Positions 25,301 to 37,200 of a stretch of DNA of 64,000 nucleotides are shown in pieces. Position numbers and translations under genes: made by a program. The stretch covers positions 9,777,501-9,841,500 of the forward strand of contig NC_087262.1 of NCBI RefSeq assembly GCF_037042905.1, given 5' to 3'. Source of the stretch: Lytechinus pictus (lineage: Eukaryota > Echinodermata > Echinoidea > Temnopleuroida > Toxopneustidae). Within the stretch, counting starts at the first letter, position 1. Every line of letters begins with the position of its first letter. Under the pieces are notes generated by a model that was not told the origin of the DNA, did no database searches, and saw nothing but the letters and a program-made list of their open reading frames with translations.

Positions 25301-26955
25301 TTTCAGAATGAAATTATTTAATAGACTTCCAATGTTTTCATTACAAATAGTTATCTTTCTTTCTATTATTTACAAATAAAATGTGAATATAATGGATTAA
25401 TTTCTTTTTTGGGGGGAATCATGCATGGATATATAAATATCTATCAACTTTTGACCTTTGACTTTGGATATTGGATTATTCTGTATGATTATTTTGAGTC
25501 TTTTTTATCTTCTTGCAAAAATTGCTTTTTGACATCAAAATCACCAACATGCAGCGTTTTTATCTCAGAGATACCTTTATATGATATATAGCCTATGTAA
25601 AAAGGTTATTGACCTTTGACCTTGAACTTTATGGATTAATATGCATTCTAGGTGATTAACTTTATCTTATTTGACCTTCCTGTAAGAATCTGGGCATTTT
25701 GATACAACGATCACCAACCTGTGCCGTTTCATCTCAGAGATACTATTATACAGTACGATACATAATGTAAAAAAAGGTCATTGACCTTTGAAAGGCTTTG
25801 ACCTTGAATTTTATTGTTTAATGTGCATTCTGGGTACTTAATTCTATTTAATTTGATCTTCCTGTAAGAACCTCTGCATTTTGACACCAAGATCACCAAC
25901 CTGCACCTTTTCATCTCAGAGATACCATTATACCGTATTTGGTATACAATGTAAAAAAAAGGTCATTGAGCTTTGAAAGGCTTTGACCTTGAATTTCATT
26001 GGTGAATGAGCATTGTAGGTACTTGATTTGATTATATTTGATCTTTCTGTAAGAACCTCTGCATTTTGACACCAAGATCACCAACCTGCACCTTTTCATC
26101 TCAGAGATACCATTATACCGTATATGGTATATAATGTAAAAAAGGTCATTGAACTTTGAAAGGCTTTGACCTTGAATTTCATGGGTGAATGAGCATTGTA
26201 GGTACTTGATTTTATTTTATTTGATCTTCTTGTCAGAATCTGTGCATTTTGACACCATGATCACCAACCTGTAATATTTTATCTGGGAGATACCATGATA
26301 CAGTATATTTAAAAAGGTCATTGACCTTTGACCTTGAAAAAAAGCACTTTCCCCAACCCGTATTCCTCCTAACTTTTTTTTGGTAAATGTTGACACCCAT
26401 ACCTACTCAAATCAGTCAAAAAACCATTTCCAATAATTTTATTCCAGTTGGTTACTAATTACGGGATACTATCATTGGTCTGCTTAATTAATTTAGGGTT
26501 TAATTTAGTTGTTAAATGGTCTGTAATAATTCCATTGAAAAAGAAAAAAAAATTAAAACACTGCAGAAGATGAAAAAACAAAGAAAAATACATAAGAAAT
26601 TCTAAAAATAAAGAAATACATAAGGAAAAAAATTAGTTTTCGCAATGTTTCTTTGTGGAAATCTTTAAATTAGATTACAAAGATGGCATCTAGAAAAAAG
26701 GAAAATTTGAAGTGATATTGGGAGCTCATTTTTGAAAATAATGTTTTTACGAATAAAGTTGGCATATTTTATTCATAATAAATAAAACAAATATTATTTT
26801 CAGATTTTTTTATACTGACTTGTAGATTATGTGGCAAAGAACGTGTGTGCCAAATTTCGGCGAGATCGCGCAAACGGCCGCCGAGATCAGAAGGGGGGCC
26901 ATGATGCCCCCCCCCCCGTCCTCAATAAATCTTAAATAGCCGAGTCCTTTTAGTG
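22359..26955. mobile_element. 4.6-kb TTAA-flanked (piggyBac-like) fold-back element
   Basis: TTAA at 22355-22358 and at 26956-26959 flank inverted ends CCCTAAAGGACT and AGTCCTTTTAGTG. A TTAA duplication with CCC-type ends is the piggyBac signature. Long subterminal arms (about 22700-23640 and 25400-26460) are inverted copies of each other. Each is built of about five ~185-bp repeats containing CACCAACCTG, TCTCAGAGATACCAT and GACCTTGAATTT. No transposase is recognised, so it is non-autonomous. The centre (about 23700-25150) is unique and holds one 126-residue open frame. Confidence 0.75.
24091..24471 (+). CDS. Hypothetical 126-residue frame in the core of the fold-back element
   Basis: The only open frame of note between the inverted arms, from ATG at 24091 to TAA. 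It starts MKMDRIGLTLMSQLASSES, has an acidic run of six Asp (GAT repeat, about residues 27-32), then a more hydrophobic half ending in HKLGI. I recognise no domain, and it does not resemble a piggyBac DDE transposase. Downstream of the stop (24480-24760) related-looking short frames broken by stops continue, so it could be a decayed fragment of a longer captured or transposon gene, or chance. Expression is not suggested by any visible signal. Confidence 0.25.
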   Translation: MKMDRIGLTLMSQLASSESISKQQRDDDDDDEMKAIIRAAASVIHVVNYICINFNKGEFPYYYSLPFISSLRTARISCDANVAGENFISALCRTSPMMLFLLDISLYKDHVFGPEQLIAIMHKLGI

Positions 26956-27067
26956 TTAACCACCAATTCTTGAAATATAACTACATCCAGGTGCAGACTG
27001 GCAAATGAAGTAGATGTTTCGACGGCTTGCTCGCAGTCCCTGAAATTGCAAACGCGGTGGCAATTTA

Positions 27068-27656
27068 AAGGTCAAGTCCACCTCATGAAAATGTTGATTT
27101 GAATCAATAGAGAAAAATCAGACATGCATAATGCTGAAAATTTCATCAAAATCGGATGTAAAATAAGAAAGTTATGACATTTTAAAGTTTCGCTTATTTT
27201 TCACAAAATAGTTATATTCACAATTTAGTCACATGCAGACGAGAGAATCGATGATGTCCCTCACTCACTATTTCTTTTGTTTTTTATTGTTCGAATTATA
27301 CATTATTTCAATTTTTGAAGAATTGACAATTAGGACCAACTTGACTGAACCATAAAATGTTAAGCAATGGTAATTCAACAAGTTCAGGGAGGAATAATAC
27401 TTTGTTTCACAGGACAATGAGGAGAAAATTAGAATATTTCACATTTCATATAATAAAATACAAAAGAAATAGTGAGTGAGTGATGTCATCAGTTCCCGGA
27501 GGTGCATATAACTGTTTTGTGATATTAAGCGAAAATTTAAAATGTCATAACTTTCTTATTTTACATCCGATTTTGATGAAATTTTCAGTGTTATGCTTGT
27601 TGGAATTTTTTCTTTTTATTCTAATCAAATTTTTGTTGGGGTGGAGTTGTCCTTTA
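27068..27656. mobile_element. Fold-back MITE ending in AAAGGTCAAGTCC / GTTGTCCTTTAA
   Basis: The left arm (AAAGGTCAAGTCCACC, then AAATTTCATCAAAATCGGAT and AAGAAAGTTATGACATTTTA) is repeated in inverse order at the right (TAAAATGTCATAACTTTC, ATCCGATTTTGATGAAATTT, GGGGTGGAGTTGTCC). It has no coding capacity. Single arms of the same family lie at 27833-27913 and 31372-31486. Confidence 0.8.
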
Positions 27657-27832
27657 AGATTTATTGAGGACGGGGGGGGGGCATCATGTCCCCCCTTCTG
27701 ATCTCGGCGGCCGTTTGCGCGATCGCGCCGAAATTCGGCACACACGTTCTTTGCCACATAATCTACAGGTCAGTATAAATAAATCTGAAAATCATATTTT
27801 TTTTAAATTTATTATGAATAAAATATGCCAAT
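27657..27832 (-). mobile_element. Inverted fragment of the right end of the 4.6-kb element
   Basis: Matches about 26754-26935 in inverse orientation (TTTATTGAGGACGG, GGCGGCCGTTTGCGCG, ACACACGTTCTTTGCCACAT). It lies between two ends of the AAAGGTCAAGTCC fold-back family, so a related copy inserted or recombined there. Confidence 0.75.
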
Positions 27833-27913
27833 GAAATTTTCAGTGTTGTGCTTGTTGGAATTTTCTCCTTTTATTCAAATCAAAATTTTGTTGGGGTGGA
27901 CTTGTCCTTTAAG
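27833..27913. mobile_element. Extra right-end piece of the fold-back MITE
   Basis: Repeats the right terminus seen at about 27580-27656 (GAAATTTTCAGTGTTGTGC to GGACTTGTCCTTTAA). Confidence 0.75.
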
Positions 27914-28142
27914 AACAAGCTTTCAAACTCACAGTGAATGGAATAGAGGGGATTTGTTTTTGCACCCCCTTAAAATGGCAACCGAGGTACGTATCCTGCG
28001 TCCCCTGAATATGGTAACCGTGGCTCGCGTCCCTACCCGACCTTTCATTCTTATGTAAATTGCCTTGATTGCGCCCTGAATTTTTCAACTTGGACACGTG
28101 CCCCCCCCCCCTTCGCCCCTCACTAGATACGCCATTGCTTAC

Positions 28143-28291
28143 CTGGTTGAAGCTCGAGGCAGGCTCCGAACTCAAGGGCGCTGATGAGGCCGTCCTGGTC
28201 TCCATCACAAGACTGAAGGAATGGTTTGGTGCAAGGTTCGAAGAGGACAATTGGAGCACGAAGAGCTTCCAACTCAGTAAAGGTAAGGTAA
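28143..28291 (-). CDS. SPARC exon 5 (EF-hand)
   Basis: Acceptor AACCACAG, donor CCAG|GTAAGC. It encodes the YLTFTELEALRAP segment and the EF-hand loop DGDQDGLISALE flanked by two Cys. It ends in phase 1 after LELQP, so two bases of the next exon finish the codon. Confidence 0.93.
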
Positions 28292-31200
28292 CTGTGGTTA
28301 AAGATGAATGAAAGTCGTTGCAGTAAACACTGGTTTCATGAGAAAGTCGGTAAAATCAAGTTTGCCATTAGATCATAATCGTAGATCTAGATCTGATACA
28401 TATGCATAAACCTAACACTGTGAAATCATGAAATCTAAGCTGAAAAAAAAAACAGTCACCCTGAAAAGCACCAACATAGATTAATAACATGTGGGACAGT
28501 GTACTATTACACCATACAAATAGCTGGAATGCCATGCTTATTTTGCTAATATTTCAGCAATTAATACAATTTCTTGAAGAATCATCTTGTTTTATTCATA
28601 TACACAAACACTTGAGTGTTAATTTGATTAGATTCTGTATGAAATCATTTCAAAAGTGTTACCACAACCGGCATTTATCTTGAAGAAGAGCATAGAAATA
28701 TTTGCTGATCAGATTTTATTTTCTTTCATTGAAAGATTTTCTTCAAAATCAAACATGAAAACAATCCGTTAATTTTAAACCAATGTGACAAAGCAGGCAT
28801 ATAGTCTACGAGTGAACTTTTATGTAATGATAAACAATCTTGTGAGGCTTTTTTAACAAAGCATTCAATTTCACAATGACGTGTTAATAAATTTAAAACA
28901 AGAACTAATAGATAACCATCTTCCCCTACAACCTGTCGATGATGTAAAATATTTACATGACGAAAAAACAGAATATTAAGCGTCTGAGCAGCCCAAAAAA
29001 CATGAATTCATAAAAAATATTTCAAAGTTCTGGATGAATTGGTGAGCTACATGATTGTACTCAATGGTAGATACCTACTGAATTGCAAGAATATCACAGG
29101 CTTGACACTCGTATATCGATGCCTCAAATCAATTGATAGACCTTCATTTCTCAGATGAATAATCCGCTTTTTATATAGCGCTTAATACATCGAAACGACG
29201 TGTCTAAGCGCTTTACAGATATATTATTACCCCGGTCATCAGATTCAATCAGTCATTCCCGCACACAATGTGTGCACATCCTCCACTCCCTGGGGAGTAT
29301 TCCAGTCAGTCGCCGATGAGGCGCACACAGTACTGGACAAGCTACAATGACTTTCATATCCTACCGGGTACCCATTTAGCACCTGGGTCGAGAGTGGCAA
29401 AGTGTGGATTAACGCCTTGCCAAAGGACGCCAGACCGCGGTGGGATTTGAACACACGACCCTCTGTTTACAAGGCGAGAGTCAGAACCACTACACCACGG
29501 CTCCTCCATGAATCAAACTTACATCATTATAACGAGTTGTTTTAAAAAAATAGAATAAGTAAATTATCTATATTTATTGCTTACAGGTCAGCAGGTTTCG
29601 TGTCAAGGCGGCCAAATTTCCAGAAGATGGCACGGGTTTGTTCGCCCCACCCCTCCTCAAGGAAAACTATCTCTTTCTGGGTGAGTCCTCCGCTTTCCTC
29701 AGGTCGGTTCCTGATCAGCTCTAGGGACTCGTTGAACCATTTGGCCATGCGGCTAGGGTATTCCTTCAGATCTGCAAAGGAACACTCTCCCATTTCTGTA
29801 AGTTTTGACGATAAATTTGAAAGAAAATACACAACACTTTAATTATCATCTTCAACTTAGCGGTAGCAAAAAATAAAAAGTCATTTTTCTTTTACGTTTG
29901 GAGCATTCCAGTGAACTTGATAACCTGGGATCCGTTGCAGAAAGAGTTGCGTTTAAACGCAAGTCAAAATATCAATCGCAAGTCCGAAATGCGCGCTGTT
30001 GATTGGTTGAAAATCAAGTTGCGCATGATTTTTGGAGTTGCGATTGATTGCAACTCTTTCTGCAACAGGCCCCAGGTGGCCATTGGCTCCGTGGGTTCTT
30101 CTTGAACTGCATGAAAGTGGTTTCAAGACCAGGGGCCTGTCTAAAGAGTTGCGATAGATCCGATCGATCACAACAGTGGAAAGCCAGCAAAGTCAACATA
30201 TAAAATGCATGTTTGTTCCAAAAAAAATCTAGATATGAATGTATATCCATAAATTCATTGATTTCTTGACAATTCGGTGTGTTCTCCTTTGTTTACAAGG
30301 GACATTTTGCAAATTTCCTGTAGAAAAAATTCATGACACTGATGGATTTCCATAGAGTTGTGATTGATTGGATCAATCGTAACTCATTGTAAGACGGGGC
30401 CCTGGTTTTCAAACAAAGTTTTCAGTGAATAGAGATGGACAACAAGCAAACCATTATTTAAGGGCATAACTTTGGTTCATGTTGTCTTTAATATTGTTCA
30501 TATGGATGGAAAAAAAAACACCTAGCAAGACAAACAATCTTGCAGACACTTTCAAGATATTGGTGGCTAAAAATGATATTTTACAAAATCTCCTGAGATT
30601 AATGTAATGGGATTAAATTGAGATGGTCTTTCCGGTCACATTGAATTTCGCTTATTTGTTGACCCTATTTCAACTGGGCTATTTCAGACCAGGATATACT
30701 GGGGGTCAATTTGACCCCCTCCCCTCAGATCTTGGCCGCTGTATAGTAATTTTTAACATTTCTTAATTAATTTTGCAAATAAGCGTATGAAATATATCCT
30801 AAATTTGTTTTTTGTTTGTATGTTTTTGCCTACAACTCACTTTACATAGTTAGTATAATGCTAATTTTTAGTGAGAGTATCAATTTTTTTCATTTCTAAC
30901 AAATATCTTTTTAAAAATTGCCAAAATATAGTTAATTTCTTATACCTGCACATTCTCCGTAGTAGTCAACATGGATATCCACGAGTTCGGAGTTGGTGTC
31001 CTCGCACTTCCTGCGGTGGAACTCACACAGGTTGGTGTAGGTGACATTGTTGGTGGAGCACACCTTTGTCCTGTGGATTGCTTCCTTGGATTTCTCATCT
31101 TGAGGACAGCTCTCAGGACACACACAAAATGGTTCTCGGAAGTTGTCTACGGCACACTGCCTGCCGATGTTGCACTCAAAGTTCGCACATGGGTCTAAAG

Positions 31201-34200
31201 GAAAAAGAATGGAGAGAATCATGATAAAAAGGTGGCTTCTTAAAGGTACGTCAGTTATTAAAAGCTTAAACAGTTTTCTAAATCTTTCACCCACAGTGCG
31301 CTGCATTCAACCCACGTGAGGTAAATAATAACCCAGTAGGAAGCAATTCCTCAAATGCTCGAGCGCCCAAATTTTTCTTATTTCACATCCGATTTGGATG
31401 AAATTTTTAATGCTAATCTTGTTCGATTGATTTTTTTTTCTTTTCATTAAAATCAACTTTTTGTTGGGGTGGACTTGTCCTTTAAACGTTCCTGGATATT
31501 AAACAGAAGCCTATCTTACCATCGACCTCATTCTCATAACCTGTCTCCTGCTCTCCTTCGTGTCCTATCACGTTGTAGATCAGCTCCTGCTTTGTGTAGG
31601 TGAGTTCATCAAGAGCTATCTTGGCGTTGGCAAGTTCTTGATCAGCAAGCCTCTCGTGCTGCAAGAATAAAGGGTAAAGGTAAAAAAAAACAATTGGTTA
31701 AAACTACACACGAGTCTCGTTATAAAAAACCCTGAACATTGATTGTGAGCGTTGTGTATATTATGGATTAAAACCAAATGCACTCGGATGATTTTTGAAG
31801 GTTTGCATGGTGCAGTTTATAACGTGGAGAAGGTTTATGGTTCATTATGTGTAATATGAAGAAGGGAAGGACGTACAGGCAGAAAGATTGAAATGGAAAG
31901 ACGAGAGAGGATGAAAAGATGAAATTAGAAGTATACTTTTCTTGAAAGTGAGTGAAGTCCTGAAAAGGACTGTAAACCAGATGAGATGAGCTGAATATGG
32001 CTTGAGTAACGATGGTTTGAGTAGTAGCAGGATGAAGTGAAGAGAGGTTAATCGACGTTTCAGGCAGGTCTTCAGGAGACCCAGGAAGAAAAAAATCGAT
32101 GTGCAGTCACTTTCAAAATATATACATAAATGTAACTGAAGAATAAACAACATAGTTAGTAAACTTCTTACCAGGGGACTCTGATTGTATGGAAAATATG
32201 GAAAGAAAAAATTGGGTAGATGTTTCCGGACTTCCGGTCATTTAAGGAACTAATGTTTTCACTATTTGAAGCACAAATAATGATTATCAGGTGCCATTTG
32301 TTCAGCACTTCATTCGAAAACATATCGCAGGCACTGGCAACAATCGGACCTTACAGCTAAGAATTTTAAACCAGACTAATGTTAACCAATGTCTTCAAGA
32401 GCACGGGGTGAAAAGTTGCTCCTTTGGGATTTTATGCGTTCTCATTCTGTTAGGTAAAGTACAAGGAAACAGGTTTTGTGAAACCTAGAAATTAACTGTT
32501 AAAGGAAAATAAAACATTTGGAACAAGATAGCTTGTGTGAAAACAGACAAATCAAAGAAACAGATAAACGAAAGTTTGAGAAAAATTGAATGGATAATAA
32601 GAAAGTTATGAGCATTTGAAGTTTAGATCATTATTGTAATGTAGATCCTCCCATTGGCAATGCGACAAAATGTGTGATATCACATGTGAACAACTTTCCC
32701 ATTGCCTTTATATATATTTCACTTAAAATGCCTCTTTTATCACATCTATCAGTAGATCATTAATTATTTCTATAGGAAGGCTTGTAATATAAATTTTCAA
32801 AGAAGATATTATGGATAAAGAGTTTGTATCACCATAAGAAAGAGCAAAAAGATACATTTTGGGGGTATTTTATAGTCCATCAAAGGGAAAGTTGTTCACA
32901 TGTGACATCACACATATCTGTCGCATTGCCAATGGATCTCCATAGCATTAGTAATCGCAATATTCAAATGCTCATAACTTTCTGAATATTTGTCCGATTT
33001 TTCTCAAACTTTCTTTGATCTTATTCTTTGAATATTCTCTTTCCACACTTGTTCCTAGGGTTTCTTAAGGTGTACTATTATGTTTCAGATGACCTTTAGA
33101 ATATCGTGGCCCCAATACCTCCTACTAACATAAATTAAAGTGATGAACCTATTATTCGGGTGGGGGTGAATTATTGTTTCATTTTCACTGGGTTCTTTTA
33201 ATAACACCTGAATGAAATAAAATTTGAACTGAAAACATACATATACACAGTGGCGTAACTACGGGGGGCATGGGGGGGCACGTGCCCCCCCCCCCCCAAT
33301 CGGCTGGCAAAAAAAAAAAACGGGAGAAAAGGGAGAAAAAGAGGGAGAAGAAAGAAACGTAGTGGGAAAGAAGAATTTATTGTACATTATAATGTTTTAT
33401 TATATTATATGCTGTGTTATATTACATAAGAATTTTTTTTTTCATAACTTTATGAAACATAATGTGCTCAGGGCCTATTTGTTCATTATTCTTGGTACTA
33501 GCATTGTCTGTTTAACGAGATATACATGTACAATCATGTTGTACCAAAACGTCCTGTTTTCAAGTCAATATGCACCAAATATATATCATCGCACTTCGAG
33601 TTATTATTGTTTTATGTAGTGACATATGCTTCTTTTCATGACTACTTAAAGTGATAGCCCCATTTTAAGGTCTGTATATAAAAAAAATCCTTGTTCGTGT
33701 TCGTGCTTACGTTCGAATTAGTGGATTGATGAGATTTGTCTGCTCTTCATGAATTCCTGAAATCGGTCCTTAAAATGTCTCTTTTTCTAATGTAAATATC
33801 AAAAATTTTCAGCTCGCGCTTCGCGCTCGCATCATTTATTTAGTGAAATACGTATGGTCATAGTAGATTCCTTACAAACAAGCCTTAGAATACCCCTCTT
33901 CAGATCTGAATTTCCTATATTTTCAGCTCACACTTTGCGCTACTGAGATGCGTATGATAATCATGATTACTATGACTACAAAAAGCTCTTCATGTGTTTG
34001 AATGTGATTCTAACAAAATCAGCAATCGCTTGGCACTCGCATTGGATGACTATGGTGAGATATGTATACTCTTAATGGATTCAAAAAAAGAAATAGTCCT
34101 TAAAATGTCCCTGTTTGGGGTCAATAAATACAAAATTTTCAGCTCGCGCTTAGCGCTCGCATCATTTTGTACGTGAAGTACGTATGGTCTTCGTAAATTC

Positions 34201-37200
34201 CTACAAACAAGCCTTAGAATGCTTCTCTTCAGGTCTGAATTTCCTAAATTTTTAGCTCGCGCTTCGCGCTCGAAATATTTGATTAGTGAGATGCGTATTT
34301 TAATCATGATTACAATGACTACAAAAGGTGTTTCATGTTTTCTAACAAAATCAGCAAGCGCTTGGCACTCAAATTAGATGAGTATGGTGAGATATGTATT
34401 ATCTTATTTGATTTTTAAAAATAGTCCTTAAACTGTCTCTGTTTGGGGTCAATAAATACAAAAATTTCAGCTCGCGCTTCGCGCTCGCATTGTTTGTTTA
34501 GCGAGACAGATAAGTATTTTTTTTTTATTCAATAGCTTATTTTAACCCTTTTTAGGTATGAATTTCAAAAATTTTCAGCTCGCGCTTCGCGCTCGCATCA
34601 TTTGATCAGTGAGATACATTACATATCCGTTTAATGGCACAGTCCTTAAAATGTCTCTATATAAGGTCAATAGGCCTATACCTGGTAATTGAGCGCGCTT
34701 TGCGCGCTCACTGAGCGACTCAAAATTTTTGCTGGTGCCCCCCCCCCCCCCAATGCCGTGATCCACGGTACGCCACTGCATACATGTATAATATATTTCA
34801 GACCCAACCACCAAGCTCTTGGAAAGTTGTTCCTAAACCAGAACACTGCTTAAATTGGGAAACTGATGGTCATTAGGACTTCATCAGACTAATGACAACA
34901 CAATAATTGTAATACCTTGCGTTGAGTTACTAGTACACTAATAAAACATAACTAATTATGAGAGAATGCAGGAAGGATGCTGATAAATGGAAATTAGCTG
35001 ACAATGAAGAACTTGAAACAATATCAATGACCTTTACTGGTAGTACTTCTGTTTATTGTCTGGTATAACTTCCTGTGGTTTGTCTCGTCAAGTCAATAAT
35101 TGACTTAGTTTATAGTCTCATAAGGAAACGGCATGCCCACTTTCACAAAGCGAGTAGCAGCCACAAAATAGCTCTGAGGTTTCTTACAGCCTATAATGTA
35201 GTAGGTTGTACAGCAACTGAGTTTGGAAACTCTTGTTGAAATGCTCCGCAGTCATGGCAATTAGTGGATAATAAAGCTAGGATTATGATCCGATGACCGG
35301 GGTAATAAAGAGACTACTACTACTACTACTACTTCTTCTTCTTCTTCTTCGTCTTCTACTTCTACTACTACTACTACTACTACTAATAATAATAATAATA
35401 ATAATAATAATACCACTGCTATCTTACTATTCATATTACTATTATCATATCACGAATTTTATTTTAAACACTTCTTCAATAGAGATCCACCATGACGTCA
35501 TGAGTTTTTTTTTTTAAGGAAACACAAGGAATAGGACCAAAGTAGTATGGATTCAGATGTGTAGGTTAATCTAGGGAACGATTCGGGGAAGAAAAATATA
35601 TTTCTTCAAAAATAAGCAAGAAAGGGAACAGCAAAATCAGCACCGCAAAAGGAAGAAGGTTGCGATTTCGTCATCAGATCATAGGGGTGCATTTAACGGA
35701 TTCCAGCGTTATGGGAACGTTGGGAGGGCGCAATCTTACCTTTGTCTCAGGTGGTTTTTTTTCTAAAGGACTTACATGCCGGTGCAATAAATGTTAATCA
35801 AAATTCAATAAAACAAATATCGAATTAAAAATTATAGTGCTTCCGTAAAGTAATCGATGCCATGGACGTGCGCAGGTTTTTTTTTTTCTTTTTTTTTTAT
35901 GATGGAGGGGATTATTCATGAAATGCTCAGAATACATGTATGAAAGTGAACGAGCCGATAACAGTCAACAAGGGATGATTTCAAATTTTGTTCAAATTGG
36001 ATCTGTGAAAATATATTATTGGTGATTTTTTTTTTGGGGGGGGGAATTTACCCAAAAAAAGGGAAGCAACTGCCCCTACTTAAACCCAGTCTGTTTCTTA
36101 TGGCCATGCAGTATTTCGCCTTTTTCGGGGTTTCTTTATAACCAGGCTCAGGCAAATAAGCTTTGACTTGCATTAGATAAGACTATCCTATTTTGAAGGG
36201 CAAATGATAGGCTACATACTGAGCTGCAGTAGCGGCAGCATGATTATTTAAAGTGGGGGATGAAGGACAAACGTTTCATCTTTGTCCTATTCATTTGGTG
36301 CCACCTATCTACCTATCTAATCTATCCAGCGGATGAGGTCATTTTCTAACCATGTATCATAATCATATTGGCTCTTAAAATCGGATAACCCACGCTGTTA
36401 CAGTCATAGAACGAACTTGACCTCTCGTATCCTTTGACCTTTGTGATACGGCCTGCCATCTGCTTAATAGAAGCATGGATCGGGTTGCACAGGATCAAAC
36501 AGGTAATACATGTACCTGGAGCAAAAAGTAGCATCGCAATGATAAATGCACTAACAGTGTTTTCAATGATAGGTAGTATATATTGGTAACTAGTAAATCA
36601 TGAAAGTGGTAAATTGCCAATTCGTCTACTGCCAACTCGTCAACTCACCACATGGTCAACTTTCATTTAGTCTAATGCCACTTCGTCCATCAACATTTCG
36701 TCTAACAACCCTTTGATCCAATAACCATTTGGTCCAATCATCACTTCGTCTAATCACCATTTCGTCTATGACCATTTCACCTAACCACTTGGTCTAATAT
36801 CAATTTTCTTTTCATTCATTTCGCCCAATTAACACTTAATTCAATTAGACCAAATGGTATATGGACTAAATGGGTATTGGACCAGCAGGTTATTAGATGA
36901 AATGATAAGTGGACGAAATGGCAGTTAGACCGTGTGGATAGTGGACGAACTGATGGTAGACAAAATGATAGTAGACGAGTTGGTAATTGGACGAATTGGC
37001 ATAAGACCAATTAGAAATAAACTATAGGAGGTACAGGGGAAGCAATGAGCTTCGAAGCTGCTAGCTTGCTTGCGCTACTCGTGCGGTATGTGTGTGTGTG
37101 TGTGGGGGGGGGGGGTTATAATGGTCGTCGATCATTTTAAAAGTCAAATTTCAGTTAATATCTGCATAACAGGTGGCATAGCAATGAGACAAATGCACTG

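Noticed and set aside
22700-26460. Regular spacing considered as a CRISPR-like array
   Set aside because: The units are ~185 bp, diverged, inverted in two arms and lie in a eukaryotic transposon.
27000-27045. Phase-compatible acceptor (minus strand, TTTCAG at about 27040-27045) as a possible last SPARC exon
   Set aside because: It would add a tail ending LPVCTWM that has no similarity to SPARC C-termini and lies in a short gap between transposons.
36346-36534. Minus-strand frame considered as an extra SPARC exon
   Set aside because: Neither acidic nor phase-compatible with flanking exons, and no good acceptor.
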